49,467 bases of DNA from Parafrankia discariae (GTDB lineage: Bacteria; Actinomycetota; Actinomycetes; Frankiales; Frankiaceae). Below the pieces are notes generated by a model, which saw nothing but the letters and a program-made list of their open reading frames with translations, was not told the origin of the DNA and did not search any database. The stretch spans positions 1 to 49,467 of the forward strand of contig NZ_KB891229.1 of the NCBI RefSeq assembly GCF_000373365.1. The letters are read 5' to 3'. Positions 1-7,344 of this stretch are shown piece by piece (the first letter of the stretch is position 1; each line of letters opens with the position of its first letter). A program made the position numbers and the translations under genes.

Positions 1-194
1 GCATGCCGAGTCCAGAGGTTTATCGATAAGGGAGCATCCGTTGGCGTGTCAGGCTGGACGATCCTCTCGACAGGCTAATCAAGCGGTATTGGGCTCAGGC
101 TGGTCCACCGTGCGGCACCGCATGGTGTGCGCTGGACCCAGCCAGTTGCGATCTACCTTGCAGGTAGGATTCTGAAGGGAGGTTGATCGCTGGG

Positions 195-1286
195 ATGACT
201 TCGACTGCTAGCCCCGAGCCCTCTCATAACGAGCGGGCCGCCGGTTTCTGGGCTAAAGTCCTCCCTCTTGGTGCGACCACAGTGGGTGTCCGCGCGGCAG
301 CGGCCAGCGGTCAAGCCCTGTATCGCTACCTGAGGGACTTCTACCCCCTCCATCCCGACCCGCCGCCACCAGCCGACTGGACCATGCATATTCGGGTAGG
401 ATGCCCACCGAAAAAATGGATGCTCGATGAATGTGGGGTGGGCTACCGTGCGGAGCCCGTTCGACGCCACGTCGAGATGTGCGGGCCTACGCAGGTCGCC
501 GTCCAGGTCGCGGCCCGAAAATGGATCCGCGCGGCTTTTCTCGCGGCCTGCGAAGCCCGCCAGTACATCATGCTCCATGCCTCAGCCGCACTTAGCCCCC
601 CCAGTGCGAACGGGCTGCACACACTGCTGATTTTTGCCGGAGAGCGGCAGTCTGGGAAGACCACCCTCGCATTGAGACTTCTACTCGAACACGGCTGGTC
701 GTTGCTGTCGAACGATCATTTGATCATGTATGAGACTGCCGGCCAGCTGACGGTAACCAGTCTGCCGATCCTTATCCCTGTCAAGGCTGGCACATGGGTC
801 GATCTCGCCCACCGCTTGCCGGTCCCCTACGACGAGGTCGGCCCTAGCCTCCGCGAGCTGTCTGCGGTAACCCCCGAGACGCGGCGCGATCTCGATACCG
901 CCGCCTGGTTCACCTACCGGCAGCTCGGCCAGGCCCATCCGCTCCTAACTGAAGTCGGCCCCCGTGTCCGCCTTGTCACCGTCCTACCGAGTTACGGGAC
1001 TGACGGCGTGGCTGTGTCAGGCCGCTGGGTTACTGGCGAGCCAATCGCCGCTGTGCGTCCCCACCTCCGCGGGGACTGGTATGTCGCCGAAGGCGAAGCC
1101 CACAGCTACCTTCTCGACGCTCCACCGCGTGACGCCAGCCAAATCGCTGACGACAGCGCACGCCTACTCACGATGCTCACTGCTGCTGGGCCGGTGCTGC
1201 GGTGGTCGCATTACGGTGACCCCACCCCTCTCCTGCGGTGGCTGGCGGCCGACGTAGCCCCGAACCGCGGAGTCTGTCACGCCTGA
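195..1286 (+). CDS. HPr-kinase-like P-loop protein
   Basis: A protein of about 363 residues with a Walker A motif, GERQSGKTT (residues 149-157), preceded by a hydrophobic strand (LLIF). This arrangement resembles the C-terminal kinase domain of HPr kinase/phosphorylase. Stand-alone HprK-like proteins of this size occur in actinobacterial peptide-modification clusters, sometimes with PqqD-like proteins; that is family knowledge, and no partner is visible here because the window starts just upstream. The N-terminal 140 residues have no domain I recognise. ATG at 195 is preferred over TTG at 183 because the ribosome binding site GGGAGG (178-182) abuts the TTG but lies 12 bases from the ATG. The substrate is unknown. 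Confidence 0.6.
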   Translation: MTSTASPEPSHNERAAGFWAKVLPLGATTVGVRAAAASGQALYRYLRDFYPLHPDPPPPADWTMHIRVGCPPKKWMLDECGVGYRAEPVRRHVEMCGPTQVAVQVAARKWIRAAFLAACEARQYIMLHASAALSPPSANGLHTLLIFAGERQSGKTTLALRLLLEHGWSLLSNDHLIMYETAGQLTVTSLPILIPVKAGTWVDLAHRLPVPYDEVGPSLRELSAVTPETRRDLDTAAWFTYRQLGQAHPLLTEVGPRVRLVTVLPSYGTDGVAVSGRWVTGEPIAAVRPHLRGDWYVAEGEAHSYLLDAPPRDASQIADDSARLLTMLTAAGPVLRWSHYGDPTPLLRWLAADVAPNRGVCHA

Positions 1287-1542
1287 CTGTGTCGCCATCA
1301 CGGCTGCCTCCGCTAAGTAACCTACCGCCACGTAAGGGCGGGAGCTCGGCGGCGGAGGTACACCAGGCAGCACACCACCGCATTTACCCGCATGTTGCGG
1401 ACCTGTTCGCACTATCTCCGTTTCCGCGACTTGAGGGCGTGCGCTAGACAAACCTCCCGACTCGACTCACAGGTGGCCTCGCAACGGGACCACAGAGGCG
1501 ACGCCACCGTGCAGGGCGGGGCGCCGGCGGAGGGATGTGGCG

Positions 1543-1794
1543 ATGAACGAGCCGGCTTCAGGCTCGGAGAACCAGGTCAGCGCCTCACCGCGTGCGGGAG
1601 GCCCTTGGGAGTCCGGGGGGCAGACTGCCGTGGCCAACGGAGTGTTCGTCGGCGTCGGAGGCGTGTACGCGGCGACTGGATCCGTGCCGGTCGCAGGGAT
1701 CGCCGGTGTGGCCGCCGTGCTGTCGACCTGGCTGGAAGGCCGGCGTGATCGTCGGCCCGCTGCGCGCGAGAGCGGCAATAATGCAGCCGGCTAA
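1543..1794 (+). CDS. small membrane protein, unknown function
   Basis: An 83-residue protein. ATG at 1543 is chosen because GGAGGG (1529-1534) lies 8 bases upstream; GTG at 1537 is too close. The N-terminus is polar, followed by a long Gly/Ala/Val-rich hydrophobic stretch (about residues 29-63) that could form one membrane span or a helical hairpin, then a basic tail rich in Arg. No family recognised. It lies about 100 bases upstream of the sigma factor gene in the same orientation and could be cotranscribed with it. The composition fits coding sequence, but the small size keeps confidence moderate. Confidence 0.45.
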   Translation: MNEPASGSENQVSASPRAGGPWESGGQTAVANGVFVGVGGVYAATGSVPVAGIAGVAAVLSTWLEGRRDRRPAARESGNNAAG

Positions 1795-1902
1795 AGAATC
1801 TTGGCTGGGAGCCTCACACTCTTGCCGGCCGCGGGATCAGGGAAGCAAGGAGGCCCATCGTGATGATCAACGGTTTCGCGCCCGAGGAACGAGGGATGGC
1901 CT

Positions 1903-2484
1903 GTGACCCAGGTCGACAACGCAGCCCCGGCACCAGGCTCGGCCGCCGCGCCGCCGAACCCATCAGAAGACGAGTTCACGGCATTCTTCCGCGCAAGCTA
2001 TCGCAGGCTGTTGCGGACGGCCCTGTACGCAGGTGCCGGTAAACAGGAGGCCGAGGACGCGATCTCTGCCGCGATGGAGGACATCCTGTGTCGCTGGAGC
2101 GAGGTCGAGCATCCCTATCCCTATGCCCGCCGAGCAATGCTGAACCACTTCTACAAGGCGCGGACGCGCGGACTCGATCGGGTCCGGCAACGCCAGGTCG
2201 CGCGAGGCGACACACTGCAGGACGGTGAGGACGCCGCGTTGACCGTGTGGGAGGACCGGCAGTGGGTCGATCAGCTGCTTGCCTCGCTGCCACCCGCGCA
2301 GCGCCAGGTGATGGAGGGAATTCTCGCCGATCTGACCACGGCTGAGATAGGCGTGCTGCTGGGCAAGACTCCCGCCGCGGTCCGACAGAACCTCGTGGCG
2401 GCCCGTCGGGGGCTCAAGGCGGTCCTGCTCCAGGAGCGTGCCCCGTTCAATCACAGTCCCGCCTCACCTAAGAAGGGGGTGTGA
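1903..2484 (+). CDS. ECF-type RNA polymerase sigma factor
   Basis: A 193-residue protein with the two-domain layout of group IV (ECF) sigma factors. A sigma region 2 lies at about residues 25-90 (FTAFFRASYRRLLRTALYAG through the YARRAMLNHFYKAR segment). A region 4 helix-turn-helix lies at about 127-175 (LLASLPPAQRQVMEGILADLT, then TTAEIGVLLGKTPAAVRQNL). Starts at GTG. The stop codon overlaps the ATG of the Crp/Fnr gene, so the two are translationally coupled. No anti-sigma factor with a recognisable zinc or membrane domain is adjacent, which is atypical for ECF loci; the acidic N-terminal extension of the coupled Crp-like protein is the only nearby candidate. Confidence 0.75.
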   Translation: MTQVDNAAPAPGSAAAPPNPSEDEFTAFFRASYRRLLRTALYAGAGKQEAEDAISAAMEDILCRWSEVEHPYPYARRAMLNHFYKARTRGLDRVRQRQVARGDTLQDGEDAALTVWEDRQWVDQLLASLPPAQRQVMEGILADLTTAEIGVLLGKTPAAVRQNLVAARRGLKAVLLQERAPFNHSPASPKKGV

Positions 2485-3533
2485 TGACCAGGGATGACCC
2501 ACTCCGCGAACCCGGCGCGCAGGAGCCGCCCGATGACCTGCTCGCCGGGCTCCTCGACCTCGCCGACGAGGTTGTCGGCCGCGTCGCCGACGAGGAGGTG
2601 GAGGCTCACCTTCGACGCGTCCAGGAATCCCGCCAGCGTCTAGCCCAAGGGGACACCGCAGGAGCAGGCGAGCCGGTAGCGGCTGGCCTGCGGGCCGAAA
2701 CCCCGAAGGCTGCCGCTATTGCTGGCGGCGAGTCCACGTCCGCACCGCCTCGTGATTGGCCGGCGGCCACTCTGCTCGGTCAACTGCCAGAGCAGACCCG
2801 GCGCGTGCTTCTCAGCCTTGGCACCTTTCACGAGTACGCCGACGGCGAGGTCCTCATGCAGGAGGGCGACTCCACCACCTTCGTGGTCCTGCTGTTGAGC
2901 GGGTGGGTCAAGGTCACAGCTGCCACCGAGAATGGAGGCTTCGCGCTGCTGGCCATCGGAAGCGCCGGCGACCTCGTCGGCGAGCAGGCCGGGCTGGACG
3001 GCGAGCCGCGCTCGGCGACGGTCACGGCGGCCGGCGCCGTGCTGGCCAAGGTCATGCCCCTGGAACACTTCCTCGCCTTGCTTCGCTCCCACCCCGACAT
3101 CGGGCCACCCCTGCTGCGGGCGGTGAGCGCCAAGCTGCGCAGCTCGACCCGGCGCCGGGTCGAGTTCGGCGGGTGCACGATCGCGATGCGGCTGGCCCGG
3201 GTGATCTGCGAGCTGGACCGGTCATACGGAGTCGATGCGACGGACGGGCCAGGCCGGCGTGTCCAGATCGCATTCACCCAGCCGGAGCTGGCTGCGCTGG
3301 TCGGCGCCGCCGAGCCAACGGTGCACAAGGATCTACGCAAGCTACGGGAGGAGGGTGTGGTGGACACTCGCTACCGGGCGATCGTGATCCGGGATGTTGA
3401 GGCTCTGTACCGAGCAGCTGGAGTCCGTCAGCACGACCTACAACCTGGAAATCAGCCAAAGGCAGCTGGTTCGGCGCTACTCAACATTAGTTCAGTAGAG
3501 AAAGAACCACTTCCCTCTCCTACGACCACTTAG
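2484..3533 (+). CDS. Crp/Fnr-family transcriptional regulator with N-terminal extension
   Basis: A 349-residue protein. A cyclic-nucleotide-binding-type beta-roll is visible at about residues 95-205 (LGTFHEYADGEVLMQEGDST, then LLLSGWVKV, GDLVGEQAGLDGEPRSATV). A winged helix-turn-helix follows at about 230-315 (FTQPELAALVGAAEPTVHKD then LRKLREEGVV). Typical Crp/Fnr proteins are about 230 residues; this one carries an extra acidic, Ala/Glu-rich N-terminus of about 90 residues and a short C-terminal tail. No cysteine cluster for an Fe-S sensor is seen. The ATG overlaps the sigma factor stop (TGATG), so the sigma factor and regulator are probably made in fixed proportion. The ligand is unknown. 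Confidence 0.75.
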   Translation: MTRDDPLREPGAQEPPDDLLAGLLDLADEVVGRVADEEVEAHLRRVQESRQRLAQGDTAGAGEPVAAGLRAETPKAAAIAGGESTSAPPRDWPAATLLGQLPEQTRRVLLSLGTFHEYADGEVLMQEGDSTTFVVLLLSGWVKVTAATENGGFALLAIGSAGDLVGEQAGLDGEPRSATVTAAGAVLAKVMPLEHFLALLRSHPDIGPPLLRAVSAKLRSSTRRRVEFGGCTIAMRLARVICELDRSYGVDATDGPGRRVQIAFTQPELAALVGAAEPTVHKDLRKLREEGVVDTRYRAIVIRDVEALYRAAGVRQHDLQPGNQPKAAGSALLNISSVEKEPLPSPTTT

Positions 3534-3573
3534 CATGTCGTGAAGATGGCTTGCTGTCGGCAAGCTTCTGACG

Positions 3574-3596
3574 GCTGTCAGCAACCTGCTGACAGC
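3574..3596. repeat. perfect 10-bp inverted repeat before the recombinase remnant
   Basis: GCTGTCAGCA and TGCTGACAGC are separated by ACC. A weaker copy of the same dyad (CTGTCGGC...TCTGACGG) lies just upstream at 3555-3573. The position, between the Crp stop and the recombinase remnant, fits either a terminator of the sigma/Crp operon (no T run seen) or a recombinase core-type site. Confidence 0.5.
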
Positions 3597-3600
3597 TAGA

Positions 3601-4503
3601 GATGGGTCACTGGATCGGTGGCAATCTGGGCCCGATTTCGCCCCTGCGTCTGATGTCCGAGAAGCCCACGCCGACGACCCGACCCGCGACGAACTCGTCC
3701 GCCGCGCCGTCGCCGGCCTACGCCGCACCCGGCGCACCCGACCCACCGGCAAACGCGCCCTGATCACCGCCCAGCTCGCCACCATCGCCACCCGGCTCGA
3801 CGCCCGCACCCGCACCCCTCCCCCCACCACCGACAGCGGACCCCGCGCCGCCGGCCGGGCCGCCCGCCGCTACAACAAGACCGTCCTCGCCGCCTACCGC
3901 GACCGAGCCCTGCTGCTCCTCGGCTACGCCGCCGCGCTGCGGCGCAGCGAACTCGTCGCCCTCACCATCGGCGACGTCACCGCGGTCGACAGCGACGGCT
4001 TGAAGGTCTTCATCGCCCAGTCGAAGACCGACCAGACCGGTGTCGGTGCGTTCGTCGGCGTCGCCCACGGCCACCCCGCCGGCACCTGCACCGCCAGCTG
4101 CCCCGTCCAGGCCGTGGCGGACTGGACGTACGCCCTCGCCGACACCCTCGGCCTGCCCGACCCGACCCGACTACCCGCCGACAGTCCGCTGTTCCGGCCG
4201 ATCGACCGCCACGGCCGACTCGGCAGCCCCACCACAGGACCCGACACCCCGCTCTCGGGCCGGTCAGTGGCCCGGATCGTGCAGGCCGCGGTCGCCCTCC
4301 TCGACGACCCCGACCGATTCCCACCGGCAGCCTTCGGCGCCCACAGCCTGCGCGCCGGGTTCGTCACCCAAGCCGGCCTGAACCGCATCCCGATCGAAAC
4401 CGTCATGCGCCAAACCCGCCACCGCTCCATGGCCACCGCCATGGGCTACTACCGACCCGCCTCGATCTTCCACAACAACCCCTCCGCGCAACTGGGGCTG
4501 TAG
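3601..4503 (+). pseudogene. tyrosine recombinase (XerC/D-like) remnant lacking its N-terminus
   Basis: The open frame from about 3544 to 4503 encodes the catalytic half of a phage-integrase-type tyrosine recombinase. The first catalytic Arg lies in AALRRSELVAL (3937-3963), HSLRAGF holds the His-x-x-Arg box, and TRHRSMATAMGYYRP holds the second His and the nucleophile Tyr. In frame, a stop occurs at 3541 and no ATG, GTG or TTG is found until a TTG at 4000, which lies after the first catalytic Arg. The N-terminal core-binding (SAM-like) domain is therefore missing. It looks like a 5'-truncated fossil of an integrase. A protein starting at 4000 would lack an essential Arg. Confidence 0.7.
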
Positions 4504-4666
4504 CGGGCAGAGTCGCCTCCGGCCCTTTGCCTGGGCCCGACCCGCAGCCCTCAACTCGGGCGACCACCTGGTGGGCATCGCAGATGGAGGCGAGCCTGGC
4601 GCCATGGGCGTCGCGCCGGGCTCGCGCCTAGCGCCAGGAGTTCGGCGGCGCCCGCATCGAACCAGC

Positions 4667-4765
4667 CCCACGGATGGCTGGGAGCATCGGAGGCAACTGA
4701 AAATTCGCGGCCCGGCCCATGTCGCTGCTGTCGACGTTCGACGACGACGAGCTCCGCGCAGGTAT
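4667..4765 (+). pseudogene. internally deleted duplicate of the 11.3-kb methyltransferase
   Basis: The stretch 4668-4700 (CCCCACGGATGGCTGGGAGC and on) matches the start region of the methyltransferase gene at about 11282-11316. Immediately after, 4719-4760 (ATGTCGCTGCTGTCGACGTT and on) matches its 3' part at about 12008-12050. Roughly 690 bp of the gene body is missing between the two matches. Similarity extends upstream of the start codon (GTTCGG... at about 4641 and 11255). This is a decayed second copy with an internal deletion. Nothing else is recognisable between 4504 and 4837. Confidence 0.6.
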
Positions 4766-4837
4766 CACTCCTTGATCGGGGTTACACCGCTGTTCTTACA
4801 CACCCGCGATCCGGGCGGGCGTGACGCCCGCCGGCAG

Positions 4838-5677
4838 CTACCCGGTGCGCTCGGCCGTGACCGCCAGGGTCACGTAGGGCATCGTGATGCTGCCGCCAAA
4901 CACGTCGAACGCGGCGCCGAGGCCGGCCAGCAGCTGGTTCAGCTGGGCTGTCGGGAGCTGGCTGTGGCCGCCGTGAGTGGGCACCTGATCAATCCAGTCG
5001 TCCCGGGAGTACGTCCGTTCCCAGCCGAACCGCCATTGTTCGGCGTCGCCGAAACCACCGGCGGCTTGCATCCCGTCGACTGCCCTGGCGGCCAACGCGG
5101 CATCCGCGTCGAGGGTCGGGGCCGCCCATGGGCTGAACGGCAGGTCGGGCGCGACGTGCCGGTAGACCGAGGCAAAGGCTTCGGCTATCTCGGGCGGGGG
5201 CGCGAAGGCGTTCCAAAACACGGCCAGTCGACCGCCCGGGCGCAGCGCGCGCGCCGCGTTCGCCGCTCCCTTCACCGGATCCACCCAGTGCCAGGACTGG
5301 CCGGAGACCACGGCGTCGAACACCCGGCCCGCCGGCTCCCAGTCCTCGAACGCCGCGACCTCCACTTCCAGCCCGCCCTGTCTCGCGAATTCGGCCATCC
5401 GCGCATCCACCTCGACTCCCAGCACCTGGCAGCCCGCCGCGCGCAACAGGCGGGCCACGATGCCCGTGCCACAGCCGACGTCGACCACCCGAGGCCCGGG
5501 ACTGGCCGCTACCACCCGCGCGACCAACGCTTCCGGATAGCTCGGCCGCGTCCGGTCATAACGTGCGGCGTCGACGCCGAACGATTCCGCCACCCGCCGC
5601 GCACGGTGCGGCTCGTTCGCGTGACCCACGCCGGTCTCTGCGTCTACCAGGTCAGGCTCTCGCTTCAGCTCTGTCAC
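4838..5677 (-). CDS. class I SAM-dependent methyltransferase
   Basis: A 279-residue protein with a Rossmann-type SAM-binding fold. Motif I is VVDVGCGTGIVARLL (about residues 63-77), the acidic residue ending strand 2 lies in GVEVDARM, and the motif III/post-I region reads LRPGGRLAVFWNAF. SQSWHWVDP at about 126-134 is typical of small-molecule methyltransferases of the UbiE/MenG-like group (Methyltransf_11). Starts at GTG 5677, which sits only three bases from an operator-like palindrome. There is no Shine-Dalgarno sequence, so the message is probably leaderless. The substrate cannot be predicted. Confidence 0.8.
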   Translation of the reverse strand: MTELKREPDLVDAETGVGHANEPHRARRVAESFGVDAARYDRTRPSYPEALVARVVAASPGPRVVDVGCGTGIVARLLRAAGCQVLGVEVDARMAEFARQGGLEVEVAAFEDWEPAGRVFDAVVSGQSWHWVDPVKGAANAARALRPGGRLAVFWNAFAPPPEIAEAFASVYRHVAPDLPFSPWAAPTLDADAALAARAVDGMQAAGGFGDAEQWRFGWERTYSRDDWIDQVPTHGGHSQLPTAQLNQLLAGLGAAFDVFGGSITMPYVTLAVTAERTG

Positions 5678-5726
5678 TCGTCAACCCTAGGTTGACGAGA
5701 GTTCGACGTCAACCTAGGGTTGACGC
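5678..5726 (-). promoter_or_regulatory. leaderless promoter overlapped by two 17-bp mirror operators
   Basis: Two 17-bp elements, GTCAACCCTAGGTTGAC (5680-5696) and GTCAACCTAGGGTTGAC (5708-5724), are exact reverse complements of each other and near-palindromic themselves, with an 11-bp spacer. Read on the minus strand they supply TTGACG as a -35 box and TAGGGT as a -10 box separated by 17 bp. The GTG of the methyltransferase falls six bases after the -10 box. One operator covers each hexamer. The cognate repressor or activator is not evident next door. Confidence 0.7.
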
Positions 5727-6027
5727 TGCCGGCCGGTCCAACCCTCGGGCGTCACGAGCAGCCCGCGCGGTCGCTGGGCGAGCTATAGGACATGCGACGC
5801 TCGACCGAGCATGATCCACGATAAGCGGTCGGGCGGTCCGCATACCCAGCTCGCAATCAACGGCCAGTCAGCGGCGGACCTTCAGGCACCTCCGGCGACC
5901 ACAGCAAGATACGACCGGCCCCGCCAGCCGTCATGTGACGATCACCCTTACCGCCAGTCACAATCATCAGTATCGATCTTGCGAATTCAGGTCAGTCGAA
6001 CACGCTCCGCTGCCAGCCTTGACCACC

Positions 6028-6158
6028 GATCTGTCCTCTCGCAGGTCAGCGCACCCCCGGAAAAGGACAGAACGGATGGGACACGCTGAGCGGCGACCGT
6101 CCCAGTCGATCTGTCCAACCGCAGGTCAGCGGCACTGCCGGAGGACAGATCGACTGGG
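6028..6158. repeat. two tandem 80-bp hairpin units upstream of the EAD1 module
   Basis: The elements GATCTGTCC and GCAGGTCAGCG, four bases apart, occur at 6028-6051 and again exactly 80 bp later at 6108-6131. The second copy forms a perfect 16-bp inverted repeat: CCCAGTCGATCTGTCC (6101-6116) with GGACAGATCGACTGGG (6143-6158). The first copy has a degenerate version (CTGTCC 6031, GGACAG 6065). The 190 bp after them, up to 6345, is conspicuously AT-rich for this window. No gene is seen between 5727 and 6345. Confidence 0.6.
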
Positions 6159-6345
6159 AACCGACACTCGTGAACCGGCGGGCGTTCTGTCGCCCTTGTT
6201 GAAAGGTGGACTATATCAACATTCACCCAATCAATGGTCAATTGTTTCATGTAACTACGAATCCGTCAAAAATCTCTATTGGTGGGCCTATAGATTGTGT
6301 AGAATCCGTCCCCGATATCTGGATCATCGGTAATATGGGGGATCA

Positions 6346-6855
6346 ATGGCCATTCAATCCGAATTCATAAAAATTACGGTCAGTGAAAGAATCCTGTGGA
6401 TCGGCCGTGAGGCCTATCCGTTGAACAACATTGCCCGGGTGCGAGCAGTCGACCTTGGGGCGAATCGGGGTAGTGTCATATCTAACTTTATTCGGTCGGT
6501 ATTTCTATGGGGGGCCATTGGCGCAGTCATCGCTTCGCTGGCTTCCGCGGCGGGGCACGAATCGGTCGCGACGCTAGTTGGGTTCGGGGTACTCGCGTTT
6601 CTTTTCTATCGTTTCGTGCAGCTGCTGGACCTACTGGCGCGGCGATTCTCGATCCTTGAGGTGCAGACCAACGGGGGTGTTCGGGCAAGGATCGTGTCCA
6701 AGAATAGTACGGAAACTGGAAATCTCCTGAGTTCTGTCACTGGGGCGATCAGCAATCCGGCGGCCGAGTTCCAGTACACTATCGAAAACTTCCATGTGGG
6801 CGACCGGGTAATGCAGATCGGTGATGGCAATATCGGCAAGGTGGGGCAGCTGTGA
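6346..6855 (+). CDS. DUF6232-like two-TM protein with C-terminal RHIM-like motif
   Basis: A 169-residue protein. A soluble N-terminus (ITVSERILWIGREAYPLNNI) resembles the start of actinobacterial DUF6232 proteins. Two hydrophobic segments follow at about residues 51-68 and 74-92. The C-terminal end, residues 149-166, reads FHVGDRVMQIGDGNIGKV. This segment recurs almost unchanged at the N-terminus of the next gene's product. Its core Q-I-G-x-x-N matches the Q-V/I-G-x-x-N heart of RHIM and related amyloid signalling motifs. ATG 6346 has GGGGGA four bases upstream. The 5' end and upstream DNA are AT-rich compared with neighbours, suggesting transfer. My inference is a membrane-linked effector or anchor that is nucleated by its partner. 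Confidence 0.65.
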   Translation: MAIQSEFIKITVSERILWIGREAYPLNNIARVRAVDLGANRGSVISNFIRSVFLWGAIGAVIASLASAAGHESVATLVGFGVLAFLFYRFVQLLDLLARRFSILEVQTNGGVRARIVSKNSTETGNLLSSVTGAISNPAAEFQYTIENFHVGDRVMQIGDGNIGKVGQL

Positions 6856-7274
6856 GTGGAAGCTTCCACTTCGGCGACAGTATCCATCAGGTCGGCGACG
6901 GCAACATCGGTAAGATCGTCAATCCTGACGGAGCGGGACGATCACCCCACGCTGGCGATGCCTCCCCGTCGCGGTCAACTCGTGGAGACAGGGCTGACAC
7001 AGAAGTCGAGACCGGTGAGGCTGGGTTGAGCCGGGCCGAGATCCAGATGCTCGCCACGGTGTTCGGCTCGGCCACGCCGGCCCGACAACTGCTCGTCGCG
7101 GCCGGAGTACCTGCTGAGCGAATTCCGCCGTCCGGTGACGATGCCGCGTCCTTCTGGACTACGGTCTCCGATCTGCTCCGCCACGGACTGCTCCATGGTG
7201 GAAGGCACCGCGTCCTCGCCTCCGCGGGCGATCTCTTTCCGGGGAATCCCGTCTTCGCGGCCGGCCGGCGCTGA
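6852..7274 (+). CDS. RHIM-like motif plus EAD1 adaptor protein
   Basis: A 140-residue protein. The start GTG overlaps the upstream stop (GTGA), giving translational coupling. Residues 5-22 (FHFGDSIHQVGDGNIGKI) repeat the C-terminal motif of the preceding protein, with 12 of 18 positions identical. A polar linker follows (23-57). Residues 58-136 look like effector-associated domain 1: GLSRAEIQMLATVFGS, then ARQLLVAAGVPAERIP, FWTTVSDLL, HGG, and the terminal LFPGNPVF. EAD1 is known from the conflict systems described by Aravind's group as a homotypic adaptor linking effectors to NTPase hubs. Here it is joined only to the shared motif, so this is probably a bridging adaptor. No enzyme domain is present. 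Confidence 0.7.
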   Translation: MSGSFHFGDSIHQVGDGNIGKIVNPDGAGRSPHAGDASPSRSTRGDRADTEVETGEAGLSRAEIQMLATVFGSATPARQLLVAAGVPAERIPPSGDDAASFWTTVSDLLRHGLLHGGRHRVLASAGDLFPGNPVFAAGRR

Positions 7275-7344
7275 CAATTCCCACGGTCGGCGAAGCGTGT
7301 TGTCCTGTGACGACGAACTTTCCGTTCTGTCATTGAATCTTGCT

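Noticed and set aside
1860-2042. 60-codon frame starting behind AAGGAGG, overlapping the sigma factor gene
   Set aside because: It runs out of frame into the sigma coding sequence and is Arg-rich. The ribosome binding site is noted, but the product looks like a shadow; a short leader peptide cannot be excluded.
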